DNA of 64,000 nucleotides, from contig NC_071390.1 in assembly GCF_022682495.2 (NCBI RefSeq), positions 170,711,220-170,775,219 on the forward strand, read 5' to 3'. Positions 20,021 to 31,600 of this stretch are shown in pieces. This DNA comes from Desmodus rotundus. Its lineage: Eukaryota; Chordata; Mammalia; Chiroptera; Phyllostomidae. The position numbers were made by a program, and so were the translations under genes. A model generated the notes under the pieces. That model ran no database searches and had not been told where the DNA came from. It saw nothing but the letters and a program-made list of their open reading frames with translations. Every line of letters begins with the position of its first letter. Position 1 is the first letter of the stretch.

Positions 20021-20325
20021 TGTCATTCCCCCTAGGGGGCGTTACAGCCCCAACTTAACCTCCCTCCGCAAATGCAGCCCTCTCTCATGACCCACTTTGA
20101 GTGTCGCCCTCCTCCCCACAGCCCTTATGAGCTGTCTGTGAGGAAGTTAGAGCCCTGCCCTCGGCACCGTGCAGCAATTTCAATTCCACTACTCTGCAGT
20201 TCAGCCACTACCGTGCGTAGGTGTGTTCTTCCCTCCCTTCCACAGGGACCGTCTTCTATTTCACTCGAACATCCCAGGTTGCCCGGCATGCAGTAGGCAC
20301 CACATAAATGCTGAACGACTGATAA
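20020..20325 (+). mobile_element. L2 LINE 3' end
   Basis: A CT-rich stretch ending with 'cccaggttgcccggcatgca' and 'gtaggcaccacataaatgct', the normal closing pattern of L2. The upstream part (from about 19940) is also CT-rich and may belong. Open frames of 61 and 74 codons lie over it in two frames and are not genes. Confidence 0.6.
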
Positions 20326-20554
20326 TAGCCATAACTGAAGAAAATGAAGTTTGAATCTTGTCTTTTCATTTAAAGAGTAATTTACTTAAATCACGGATAC
20401 TCAATAAAAAAAAGATTGACATTTACATTAGGTATTTTAATTTAAGCTAAGGCCACATTCATATACTTTAAAATAAAATGCTGCAAATTAAAAAGATGCA
20501 AACCCTAGGTTATGAAAAAATAGATTACAACATGAGCAAAAGCACAATTCTGAA

Positions 20555-20775
20555 ATGGGTCATATGCTTCTGCACCCTTCGGCAAAAGGATGAAAAGAGA
20601 GAAAAACTAATCTGCGTTACTCTAGTTCTATTTTTGCCTCTTATTAGCTATAAAATCTTTCTGTAAAATGAGGTCAATAATATATCCTTTTCTTACCTCA
20701 TAGGATATGGATATGAAATGACTATGAAAATCCTTTCCTGAAGCTCAAACGTAAGCCCTTATTATTATTGAGCCC
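20555..20775 (+). mobile_element. MIR SINE, plus strand
   Basis: The MIR core and 3' part: 'ttattagctataaaatctt', 'tctgtaaaatgaggtcaata', 'ttacctcataggatatgg', then 'cttattattattgagccc'. The order is correct and divergence is high. Confidence 0.75.
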
Positions 20776-21530
20776 TAAAGTTTGTAGTCAGTGTATTTCT
20801 GCATGAGGAAGGATTGAGCTTGATGAACATTTAGCCCAAGCCCTGGTTAGCACACTTAGGGAGAAGTTCCCTTTGAGAAATAAAATATTCATCAGTTCTA
20901 ATTATACATGTTACTGTTGTCAAGACAACTTTTCTCATGAGGGATAGCATTATTCTAACAGACTCCCTAACAATTTCAAAAATCTCAATTCTTCTTTACA
21001 AATACAAATACATCATCCCTTCTAGTATCTCATCAATCGACATACTCTCACCAATTTTAAAGAAACGTTATTTGGGAAAGGATTCGATTCAGTGCTCTTC
21101 CTTGGCCCTACTAGGGAATTAGAATTCATGACACGAGGGTTTCATTAACTACGTAGCACTTAAGTTAAAAGCAGGGGGTCTGGAACTAATGTCACAAAAG
21201 TAGCAGGCACAATAGAGTTAGCATGTCCCATTAATGCAGGGCCACTGGGGCAAAATGACAAGGCGAGGCATGAAGGACCGAAGGGTAATTGGATATAACG
21301 GATCTCATCTTAGCAAACATGCATCTTGGCCATTCTTATAAGCAGGATTCACTCCAACACTGTAAAAACGAGACATTCCGATATTGAAACTTTCAAAAAG
21401 GCAACAATATGTTTATCTTTCTTGATATGACAATAAAGACATATCCAAAGCACTCAATGTTCCAAGTTATAAAAGTCTAGTGTTATCCTTATTCATACAT
21501 TCACAGTTATAAAATATTCATGATGTTGAA
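20775..21530. other. Unique non-coding stretch
   Basis: No gene and no recognised repeat. The plus-strand frame at 20937-21122 (61 codons) matches nothing known to me. Confidence 0.4.
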
Positions 21531-21534
21531 AGTC

Positions 21535-21690
21535 CTTCCACACGACATCTGATTCTCCCAACAACCCCGTGAGCACACGGGACAGCGAGCATCTAATTTC
21601 ATATGTGAGAAAACAGGAACATGTACTCTTCAACGTCCCACAGCAAGTGAAAATTCAGCCACAGACTGATCATTCCTTAATCCGTCCACC
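21535..21690 (-). mobile_element. MIR SINE
   Basis: Reversed MIR: 'ctcccaacaaccccgtgagc', 'catatgtgagaaaacaggaa', 'cgtcccacagcaagtgaaaa', 'ttcagccacagactgatc'. The head side is lost. Confidence 0.7.
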
Positions 21691-22244
21691 TTTTAGTAAG
21701 GATCTACGGCATGGTAAACACTGTACTATACGCTGAAGGAACAGGAAGACTAACGAGGTGAATCTCTTAATTAGAAAATCACAGATAGCAGATCCAATTT
21801 TCTTAAACAGCGAATTCAGTAAGGACTATCGTGTTTTAGGCTCCGACCAGCACAACGACATTCCAGTGAATCTCTGGGCATCACAGATGCTACGTTTAAA
21901 GAAAAAAGTAAAGAGTGTCATAGAGGAAAAAATACAGGCAAATTTCCTCTTTTGCTAAAACCCAACAATAAGCTGGAGATTTATTTCTCTTGAAACTTAA
22001 AATAAGCAATCAAACAGTAAGTAGGTATTCAGTACATAATATACATCCATCACTATGTTAGTCACTAAATATACTGGAAGTAAAGACCAAAATTGTGTTA
22101 TAATTTAGAACAAAAAGGAAGTGTGTAAAATGTGAGACCCAAATACATTCATCATATATTACAACCAGATATATAGGTATGTTGCTAGCTAGTAAAGTAA
22201 GATTTTAAACACTGCAGTTGCACAGAAAATTGTAATATGATACG
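21690..22244. other. Unique AT-rich stretch
   Basis: Starts with 'tagtaaggatctacggcatg' and 'aaacactgtactatacg', which may be a scrap of the unnamed old repeat. The rest shows nothing recognisable. Confidence 0.4.
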
Positions 22245-22453
22245 CAGGGTCCGGCAGAAGGAAGGCCTGCTTGAGTGTGGTTGGTAGGGTAATAATATGG
22301 GTGTAATAATTTACAGATTTAATTTGAACATTTCACCAAAAATGTCATCTGGTGTGTTTGAGTGTGATGTACTTATGTTATAGAATTACATGCTTATGAC
22401 TTCTTAATCAAAGAGTTTGTAATAAGAAAGGGGCGTTACTTGCGCCAGACCCC
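22245..22453 (-). mobile_element. Mariner-like MITE, copy 2 (reversed)
   Basis: Begins 'cagggtccggcagaag' and ends 'ttgcgccagaccc'. Read on the minus strand it follows the copy at 1888-2079 throughout: 'attacaaactct', 'gtaattctataacat', 'ggtgaaatgttcaaatt' and 'attacacccatattatta'. The right end runs directly into a C tract. It has no coding capacity. Confidence 0.85.
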
Positions 22454-22466
22454 CCCCACCCCCCCG
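22446..22466. repeat. C-rich homopolymer-like tract
   Basis: Two runs of seven or more C separated by an A, at the junction with the MITE. The length of such tracts is easily misread in sequencing. Confidence 0.9.
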
Positions 22467-25450
22467 TATATTGTAAACTGTGAAAATGTTTAGGTGTCCT
22501 TGCACCATAGACTTCCACACCCTTTGTCAAGACAAGTGAAAATACCAGGCTAAAAATTTTTATAATCTCTGAGAATGTTGTATGATACCATATACCCCAC
22601 AGTAATTCAAATAAGTAAAACCACACTTTCTACCTTGAGAATAGAACACAGCACCAAACAATTACAGAAACTCAATACCACCCTAAATGATTCATTGTGG
22701 CAGGCCTTGAACTTTGTTGAAAATCTTTATTTTAAAGAAAGCAACACATGTGGTTTTAAAAAATGCATAATAAAGTCATGTGATCTTAATTATTTTATAA
22801 ATTTGATTAGTTTATAAAGTGGGATAATGTTCCATCTTTATTAACCTAATCATAATATAATGCATCTAAAAGATTTTTGTGAACATTAAAATGCCCTATA
22901 TTTTCTACATTGATTTTTATTGTGAAAAGATTATAAGATTACTTCTACCTTGAATAAAAATATCATACACTAGAAAAAAGTGACCTTTATTTCAGACTTT
23001 CCTAGGTATGACCGTAATAAATTAAATCATTTGGTATTACACACATAAAAAATAATTAGTATGAAATAGGGCAGTATCTTCGATGAAGATTTTCTGTTAT
23101 CACGGCCAAGGCTAGGAAAGTCTTTTGCTTTTGACAAATGGGCAACAGCAATAATAGAACATGGACTTGGCTCCCCCTGTTGGGTCTGAAGAGTCCACAT
23201 TTTTGACCATGACATCACAGAGCTTGAAAAGAAAAAAAAGTAAAATGAACAATGTAAAAAAAAAAAATAAAAGACCTACAAGCATATTGGAAATCTCTGT
23301 TTTTTTTTAACAGATTTATATATTATATGTTTTTCTAAATGAAAAGAAATCATGAAAATCAACATGGAGTTATTGAAGAAAAGAGACATTAATTTTCAAT
23401 GTAGTGAAATAAGTAAAATGGCCAAATAAGATGTAGAATTTCATGAAGAATATTGCCTTGTTTTTTCATCTAAAAACCAGGTCACCCTTTGAATTCAACA
23501 CACAGGAAAATGAAAGTTGTTCCTCCACGAATTACATGGTTTGAGATTTGTTTTGGTAATAGAATTTGTTTTTACTGTTGTTGATATATAAATATTTGGG
23601 AAAGAACCTTTTTTCCTTTAATTGTACACATATTTATTGCTCAGAGCAATGCAGAGGTTTATATCTCTTCAGAAACAGCCACATCTCTTAAGAATGGATA
23701 TTATGATTCAGCCATTGGGTGAGTTGTCTTTAACCTGCTTGCCCGAGCAGGTCTGGGAACAACTGTGGCAAGAGCCAGAATTAATACAGAGCAAAGAAAA
23801 CGATATAGTCCTTACTCACTTATGAATGTAGGAAAGTAGGAGAAAACATATGACACAATGTAACACAGCTACAGAAAGACATGTAAAATTACAACGAGGA
23901 ATAATAGAAATTTTACATTACTGAAAAATAATGCATTAAATTGTAATCCCTAACTTGCAAACAAAGAACGTATTATCAACTTTCCTGATGCCACCTCACT
24001 TCAGCAAAGGCTCTGCCGCTCCCACTATAAGGGCTGCCGGAAAAACAATAAAGTTTTGATAACAGTGAGGCATTTTGAAGAGAGACATAAAAGAAAGAAA
24101 TTAAAAATCACAACTAAGCTCTAAGACTTTAAATATCTGGCCACAGTTCAAGATGTTTCTGTTGTATCCTGTCTTTTTTTCCCACTGTACAAATGATTGT
24201 TTAACTGTATCTTGTTACTTTTCCTAAAATTTGGTCACTTAGAAAGCTGAGGTTAGTGAGCCTTATCCAAAAGTCAACTAAGGGGTCCAAATGCAACAAT
24301 TTACACTGAACGGTTGCAGCTGACGGCTTTCCTGTTAAAGAGTGGGCGAGACAACAACTTTGGGGGTCCTGCCTTCCCACAGGTTCACAGACAAGCTCTG
24401 GAACCCCTGAATAAAACACACAAAAGGAAGGGGCAAATACCACACACAATTTCTTCTGAAAATTCCCAGGGAACCACTTTCTTACTGGAAGACCAAGAAA
24501 AAAACCTTATCACAGTGCTCTCTCCTGCACAGATGCCGTCAGAACCCAGTGCGCAAGCAAACATCGGTGGTGTATCTTAGATACATATGGATTAAATAGG
24601 ATGTATGCACTGGCCTGGGAACTGAACCAATATTTACAACAATGGGTTTTTACTGAAACCCAGGTTCCAAGGTCTAAATAATTTACAAATGTGTGGAATA
24701 TACTCATGTAAAAATCTTTTGCTAAAAGATGTATTTTGAAGATAGGATATAGATGAATCCATGTTGATTTTTTTTTTTTTTTACCTTCCACTTCTTCACA
24801 GTCTGGCAAAGGAATGAACAGGCCAAGTTTTACACAGGTAAACAACTTCTGTTTGTAAACACCCTACGGGATGTTTTTTAATCAGCAGCAAGAATAGATA
24901 ATAAATTTCTGGTAACCTTAATCGGAATCTACCACAGCCACCCTACCCGATTTCAGTTGGCCTTACTGACATTTATTAGATTGACCATTTGCCTGGGGAA
25001 TCTCAAAAATGTGATTTTCCAGATTTTGCTGGTTAGCAAACACAGATTTTACTGTGCTCGGTTTCTCTTGGATCTGGAATAAATTGTCATCTGCTGGCAA
25101 ATAGTTCATTGATAGCATCCAAGTTCTTAGCATTCAAGTTGAAGAGGAAAAAAATTAAGAACATTTTGCCTCCAAACTCTGAGGCAATCCTTAGAACATT
25201 TTAGACACAGAAAATGATTATAAACAGAATTTCTTCCAAACTAAAAAAATTCAGAATACACACGTTTCACTTCAGATTCATCCTTTAATTTTGAATTTAT
25301 TACTAAAAATGTGAACTATTTTAAAAGAATCTTAATTGATGATAGCACTTATTTATTTTATTACTTTAAAATATTTTATCAAAGAAAGACAAAATAAAGA
25401 TTTTTTTAAAATGTGAGAACTAAGAAGTACAGTAAGATACAATGCTATGA
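22467..25450. other. Long, mostly unique AT-rich stretch
   Basis: Nearly 3 kb with no confidently recognised transposon. Short A or T runs occur at 23251-23272, 23299-23309 and 24767-24782. Open frames (62-111 codons, both strands) match no known protein. 'ccccctgttggg' at 23173-23184 and 'atctgctggca' at 25089-25099 are partial CTCF-like matches that I regard as weak. Confidence 0.4.
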
Positions 25451-26980
25451 ATTAAGACAACAACTTGTTAGAATGATGTCACCACGATGGAGACATAGGT
25501 CGTTCCTGACCTTGACCCCCCCTCACAAGGGCAAAAACATATTCAAGAATAAGACAACACTGAGAGAACTGCAGGGCGCAGGAATGAGGCTGAAGCCTCC
25601 CCCTGCACCCAGAGCTGAGACAGACTGGATTGGAAGGGTAAGAGAGGTAGCTACACATTAAATCGCACCTCCGCGGTCAGGATGGTCCCACACAGAGAGG
25701 TCGATCTGAGCCTCTGGTTCCTCTGGTGGGGAAAGAGAACCCGGAGGGACAAACAGGCTCCCCCAGCATCGAGGGGCGCTTCATAGGGGCCCCTACTCTG
25801 GTCTAGCACCACAGGGATTGCAGTGGAATCAGCGGAGCCCAACATGGAAAAGCTGACTGTGCCAGAGAAAGGGGTAGCCTCGAAAAAGGCAGCCCACGGC
25901 TCGCAACAGACTGAGTTTGCACCTACAGTGCCCAAGTAGTAATCCCAACCAGCAGCTCTGCTCATCTGAAGAATCAAGTCAGGGCACACTGACTGGGGAA
26001 CTCAGCAGGGTGCAGATCTGCCTGATTTGGATCCTCAAAGGAGTTTTCCTGGACCTACAGCCTGGTTTGTCCATGCTACAGGAAGGTACTGAGTCACAGC
26101 CCCGCCAGCTGTGGAGGCTGCTTCCCGGCCCCTAAATATGACAGAAGGCTGGTGACAACTCCTGGAAGCTGTGTGGCCCAGCAGTGTTTAAGCTAAGAGG
26201 TACGGGATGGGGGGCAGAGCTGATAGCCCCCAGAGCAGAGTCAGTGGCCTTGTTCTGGTGGGGAACTGGGAGTGCAGGTCAGCTTTACTTAAGAGACAAG
26301 AAACAGAGCTTTGCCAGTTTCAGAATGCTTCACCCTCAGCACCTGGCAGAGACTCTAATTCATAGTGTTGCTCACTGCTAAATACAGCCTTCAGCCTGTC
26401 TGGCCAGGGAGCCTACTGAGAGCGCACAGGAAGCGGTGGAGCCCATTCAACAGCCCTACATGCAGTCGCGCTTGAACAGAGAGAAGAGTCCGTGGTTCAT
26501 GGCATCTGCGGAGCAAAACCTATGGCCTCACCTACGAGGAATTTAATGCATACTCCAGCCAGATTTACGTCCCCACACATTTTAGGGTAGGAAGCTAACT
26601 CACAGCCCCATCTAATACTTAATATAGTACTCAGTCTCAACCAACTAGTAAGCCTGTCCAGGCTGTCAGGCAAAAGCAGAATCCATCCTTACAGCCTCAT
26701 TCAGGTAGGGAACCAAGCCAGCAGTCCTATCCACCTGTTCTCAGCCAATTGCACATCCCTCATCCCTTTTCTCAGAGCTGCAACAGTTACCTCACGCAAA
26801 ATAGACCATACTAGCAGGTCCCACTTGCCCAAAGGCATAACTAGCAGTCACATCCATAAACCCAAACTGAACTAACCAGTAGGAAACTATCTGTGCCAAA
26901 GTAAAGCTATAACGTCTGGAAGAAGAGTCCCATAATTTAAATGTGCAGGTAACAATGTAAGGATTCAAGGATCACAAAAA

Positions 26981-27004
26981 CAACAAAACAAAACAAAACA
27001 AAAC
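26981..27004. repeat. (CAAAA)n simple repeat
   Basis: Four to five units of 'caaaa' just upstream of the ORF1 remnant, within the L1-type element. Confidence 0.85.
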
Positions 27005-27009
27005 CAATC

Positions 27010-27930
27010 AGGTAAATATGACATTACCAAAGGAGATTAACAAAGCTCCAATAGCTGATGCTGTATAAACAGAGATCTATGAACTATCAGAACAATCCTT
27101 TCAAAAACTTTTTTGAACTACAAAAACCACAGACAACAAAATAAAATTAGGAACACAATGCATGAGCAAAATGAGACATTTTACAAGGAAACAGCAACCA
27201 TCAAACAACAGCAACAGAAACCCTAAATTTGGAAAAAGAAAATATAATTGAACTAAAAAATGAAACAGTTTCAAAAGTAGATTTGACCACACAGAAGACA
27301 GAATCAGCAACCTGGAGGATAGAACAATGTAAATTACCCAGTCAAAGGAGCAAAAGGAAAAAAAAAAAAAGAATGAAAAGAGTGAAGAAAGCCTACAGAA
27401 ATTATGGGACACAATGAAAAGGAACAATTCACGTTATGGGAATTCCAGGAGAACAGAGAGAAAAGGGACAGAAGGTACATTTAAAGCAATAATTCCTGAA
27501 AACTTTCCAAACTTGGGAAGAAAAATGAACAGCCAGATCTATGAGGCCGAAAGGATCCCAATAGGTTGAACCTAAATATGGGTACAATGGGTCACATTAT
27601 AATTAAATTTTCACACGTCAAAGACAAAGAAAGAATTTTAACAGCAACAAGAGAAAAGAGAGGGGTTATATAAAAGGGAATCAATCCCCATAAAGACTAC
27701 AGGTGGATTTCTCGACAGACACTTTACAGGTCAGGAGAGAATGTGATGACATATTCAAAATATTGGAAGAAAATAGCTGTCAACTAAGAATTTCATACCT
27801 GGCAAAGCTGTCCTTGAGAAAGGAGTAAAAACTTTCCCAGACCAACAAAAGCTAAGGGAATTCATCACCATCCGATCTTACCATCCCATCTGCCTTACAA
27901 AAAATACTAAACGGAGCTCTTTGAGTAAAA
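27010..27930 (+). pseudogene. LINE-1 ORF1 remnant (RNA-binding chaperone protein)
   Basis: ORF1 protein is the RNA-binding partner that packages L1 RNA. Here it survives only as frame-shifted pieces. A 62-codon open piece (27229-27417) is rich in K and E and holds 'TTQKTESATWRIEQ', consistent with the end of the coiled coil. Other frames give 'PENFPNLGRKMNSQIYEAER' near 27500 and 'ISYLAKLSLRKE'-like sequence near 27800, placed where the RNA-recognition and C-terminal domains should lie. Stops and frameshifts make it non-functional. An A-run at 27359-27370 marks one likely frameshift. Confidence 0.65.
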
Positions 27931-28342
27931 GTAAAAGAACGTTAATTAACATCATAAAAACGATAGCATAAATCTCAATGGGAAATGTATAGTCATAGTT
28001 AGATTCTGCAATATGGTAACAGTGGTGCATAACTCACAATTCTAGTTTAAAAGTTTAAAAAATAAATGTAGCAAAAATAACCATAAATAAAATAATCTGT
28101 TATTAAGTACACAATAGGAAAATATGTTAATTTTAACAGCAATAGTCTAAAATGTGAGGGGGACAAATAAATGTGAAGTATACAAATTCTATTGAATTTA
28201 AGTTACCAGTTTAAAATAAGGTGTTACAGGATTGATTTACTCATATAAACCTTATGGTAACTACCAGGGAGAAATTTCTAGTAATTGTGCAAAGGAAATG
28301 ATGACGAAGTCAAGGCATACTGATAGCAAAAGATGTCAAAAC

Positions 28343-28396
28343 GCACACACACTCTCTCTCTCTCTCACACACACACACACATACACACACACACAG
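28343..28396. repeat. (AC)n(CT)n(CA)n compound microsatellite
   Basis: A short CA run, then CT units, then CA units with one interruption ('acatac') at about 28379-28384. It lies in the inter-ORF region of the L1-type element. Confidence 0.95.
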
Positions 28397-28449
28397 AAGA
28401 ATAAGAACAAAGACTATTGGATCTACAAAACAACCAGAAAATAATTAGC

Positions 28450-28477
28450 AATTATTGATTATTGGTAATCAATAATT
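28450..28477. repeat. Perfect hairpin, 12-bp arms, 4-base loop
   Basis: Left arm 'aattattgatta', loop 'ttgg', right arm 'taatcaataatt'. The right arm fits the L1 sequence expected just before ORF2. The left arm occupies the place of unrelated sequence in the L1 copies that I remember. Confidence 0.93.
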
Positions 28478-28699
28478 ACTTTAAGTATAAATGGATTAAA
28501 TTCTTCCTTTAAAGGACACAGAATGGAAGAATAGATTTTTAAAAAATCCAACAAAATGCTGACTGGGAGAGGCATACTTTAGCCTTTTTTGGCAACCAAA
28601 AACACAACAGAAGTAGCTGTATCAGACAATAGACTTTAAACTAAACGTGGTAAAAAAAAAGGAAGCTATAAAAGAAAGCTACTTGTAAAGAAGCAGGGA

Positions 28700-30200
28700 A
28701 AAAAGCCTTGGTGTAAGAGAGGGAAAAATGAACACTCTGAAAATGTGGACACTAACATTAAACCACTTCAAGGTCAATTGTAAGAGTTTGTGATGCGCAG
28801 AACACAATGCTGTGTGTACACTGCTGAGCATTAATACCTATGTGTTAACAGAAAGGGCCATTTCACGATGAGACCCCCAAGTCACACATAGAAAATTGCG
28901 AGTTAGAAATGCTACCACTTTCATTCACTTGCAGATGGGCAATCTAGCTGACGAAATGTGCAATTTGCTTCCCTTTTCAGCATTTAAATTCAGTTAAACA
29001 TATTTAAAGAAAGTTCCGATTTGTTCATGTCACAGGTATTCTGCCACATTGAGGAAGGGTGGTGGGAAAGCCCAGAAGAACGTGGTGCATTTAAGCAGCT
29101 AATGCACAATGCTGTTTACATCCCCAAAGCCAAGCATTTAATAAAAACTGGATGGCGGCGACTTCCTGAGGCTTACTTAGCATCTACAGTCTGGCATCAC
29201 AGAAGGGAATACAAGGCACAGTGGGGTTGTTTACATGCCAATCACTTGTCAGTTTCACGACTTCTCTACAAATAGCCCATGTACTTGCAAACTTCTCTAC
29301 CAATCACTGTTATTAGAACTTTTCAATGCAGCAAAAGACACTTTTTCTAAAACTACTAAATTAAATCACCAGCAAACACAAAAGGAAAGCTAATGCCATG
29401 GTAACTTTTGTGCAAATGAAAATTTACATTTTTATAACTTGTTTCCAGTTCAGGTCACTGGAGTGTTTTTAGTTTTATTCTCTTTGTTCAATGCAACATT
29501 CTACTCTCCACATCGCTTTTAAACATTTGACATTTTTTAAGTAGTAAAGTAATAATATAAGCAGTCAGTTAACTAATATCTCTGTGTTCAAAACAAGGGA
29601 ATACTAACTGTATTCTCATCAGCATAACAAAAGGTAATGAATGAGCATTTGTTTGGTTTGCTAGTATTTCTAAAATATCTACGGCATGTAAAAGGTCAGT
29701 GGACAACACTCAGTAGAAGACATGTTTGAACATATTACTGTTTCCTAGACATTTTCTGGATTGAATGGATTTCATGTATGACACGGACCATTATACAAAT
29801 GAAATGACAATGTTTAGTCTGCTCTAGAGTACTCTGTGTCAAAGCACATGATAATCTGAAAATGTTACTCTGCTAACACCTTATTTTCCAATATCAGTCC
29901 TTCTTTATTCTCTGTTCTTACTTTCTTTCCGAAATCAGTCTGTTAAGAAAAATTAAGCCTGTAAATGTAAGTCAATTTCCTTGTAAGTATGCCTTTCAAC
30001 TCAACAAGATTTAAGATTTTTATAAGAAAAAGATATTGTGTGCAGATAGGATGTTTCAAGATACCTCCTTAAAATCCTGAAAATTACATAAGATGTTGTT
30101 TTGATCTGTTTCACTTTATTGACTTAATTAGCTTCTCAGGCAGCTCAAGTAACTTTCAAGGGGAGTGGGGTGGCTTGAAGAATGAATTGAATTAGCGATG
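28700..30200. other. Unique, repeat-poor stretch; candidate conserved element at 28860-29280
   Basis: No gene and no recognised transposon. The part at 28860-29280 has balanced composition, no simple repeat, and phrases such as 'cagctaatgcacaatgctgt' and 'tggatggcggcgacttcctg' that look like retained regulatory DNA. This is an impression only. An 84-codon frame at 29021-29275 lies within it and is not recognised. The rest is AT-rich. Confidence 0.4.
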
Positions 30201-30203
30201 GAA

Positions 30204-30699
30204 TAGTTCCCCTCATCCATGGGGGAAACATTCTAAGACCCCAAGTGGATGCCTGAAAGTGTGATTAGTTAGTACAAAACCCCCTATACTGATTTTTTTC
30301 TATACATAACATACCTTTTCACTTACAGGAAGCACTTTACAGCTGCTCTTGGCATAGACGAATTGCCAGCCTCACAATGCTTGATCTTTGGGGCCATTAG
30401 GAAGTAAAGTAAGGGTGACTTGAAGACGCACTCTGCAATAACCTAAGTTGGTCTGATAACCAATAAAGCTATTAAGTGACAGATGGGCAGGGAGCTCTAC
30501 AGCAGGGAGACACTGGACACAGGGATGCATCATGTCCTAGCCCTGGATTTCATTATGCTAGTCAGAATGGCACAAAACTTAAAACCTAAGAGTTGTTTAT
30601 TTCTACAATTTTCCCTTTCACATTTTTGGACAATGGCTTTTGACCACAGGTAACTAAAACCAAGGAAAACAAATGCACCGATAAAGGGGGACAACTGTA
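30204..30699 (+). mobile_element. Tigger-type DNA transposon remnant (TcMar-Tigger)
   Basis: The left part reads 'tccatgggggaaacattcta', 'agaccccaagtggatgcctg' and 'aaaaccccctatactga'. The right part reads 'ccacaggtaactaaaacca', 'ggaaaac' and ends 'aaagggggacaactgta'. This matches the ends of a short non-autonomous Tigger family. A TA lies at the right end (30698-30699) and near the left. Inner sequence is diverged. The minus-strand frame at 30530-30799 extends across it and is not a gene. Confidence 0.8.
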
Positions 30700-31460
30700 A
30701 ATAAACTGAGTTGGATTCAGTGGTTATTAAGAGAGCTGATGTGTCTTCAGCCCAAGTATATACAAACCTATATACAAGTATATATGTGAGTGCCCCCAAA
30801 AGTCATGTACGAATCATGAGTCCGTCACACAAATTGACCTTGCTCTAAATTAAACTTGAAATCTTTCCATGGAAAGGGAAATTGGAAATCAGTTACCCCA
30901 GAGGTCTTCAAATTAAGATCACTACATGCACCATATTTCAGGGAGGGGCCTTGCGGTGTTTTCCTGGGGAGAGGCTCCTTATCCTTGTTGCTTCAGAGAA
31001 ATTCTGGTTAATCTATGTTACATATTGTCATTTTGTATCAGGTTCACTTTGGAATGAAATTCAGTGACAGAAACACTAAAACCAGAAACATTTAAGACCT
31101 GGTCCTGGTGCAGTCTCCCAATGAAGGAACGGCGCCAGAGAGCTGGCCCGAGCCTTCTGCGAGGGCTCTGTGAGCCAAACAGCGACTGTTTATTCCAAAA
31201 CCTAGTTATACTGCAGTCTTTTGGAGCTATCTACGTTGGATTCTTCTTTTATTGGATAACACCTCAGATGTCTTAACATTTTTGATTAAGTCGCACCTAA
31301 ATAACTGTCACTTTCTTCTAAACATCCCCAGTTTCCTGAACTGACTCTCCTATGATAACAACTCAGGTCTTTTTATGCCCTCAGTGCTTTTCTCAGAATG
31401 TCTCTCAGTTTGTCTGTCGATACGACAATGTCACTTCTTAACGTGAGCTCACTTATTTCA
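30700..31460. other. Unique non-coding stretch
   Basis: No recognised repeat. A small GC-richer patch (31110-31180, 'ggaacggcgccagagagctg') stands out from AT-rich surroundings. It is far too short to be a CpG island. Confidence 0.4.
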
Positions 31461-31464
31461 TGGA

Positions 31465-31600
31465 CCGGACAAGAGAGGAATTCTAGTTATGGCTTTACCT
31501 TTTACTAGCTAGGCTAGTCAGCGTCCAGCTTTCTCACCTGTACACTAAGATATATAACGACTCCTTCTCAGAAGAAGGTTGCATATATAAAAGTCCACAT
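31465..31600 (+). mobile_element. MIR SINE fragment, plus strand
   Basis: 'gaattctagttatggcttta', 'ccttttactagctaggct', 'gctttctcacctgtacacta' and 'ataacgactccttctcagaa' follow the MIR core order (cell phrase 'cttactagctgtgt', then 'ctcatctgtaaaatg'). Confidence 0.6.

Larger units (their letters stand above)
25455..28700 (+). mobile_element. Decayed LINE-1 or HAL1-type element with 5' UTR and ORF1
   Basis: The order from left to right is: a GC-richer 5' untranslated region of about 1.5 kb starting near 'gatgtcaccacgatggagac' (25475); the ORF1 region (about 27000-27930); an inter-ORF spacer with a CT/CA repeat; and a short piece resembling the start of ORF2 (28480-28690, 'aaatggattaaattcttcc' and 'agtagctgtatcagacaata'). 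The rest of ORF2 and the 3' end are absent. HAL1 elements naturally lack ORF2, and an ordinary L1 could have lost it by deletion. The reading frame is broken many times. Most L1 copies are 5'-truncated, so retention of the 5' region is notable. Confidence 0.75.

Noticed and set aside
28343..28396. Regular short repeats suggesting an array such as CRISPR
   Set aside because: It is a CT/CA microsatellite without spacers, in a mammalian genome. No CRISPR-like structure occurs anywhere in the window.
31110..31180. GC-rich patch as a possible promoter or CpG island
   Set aside because: Only about 70 bases with few CpG, far below CpG island size, and no transcript start features.
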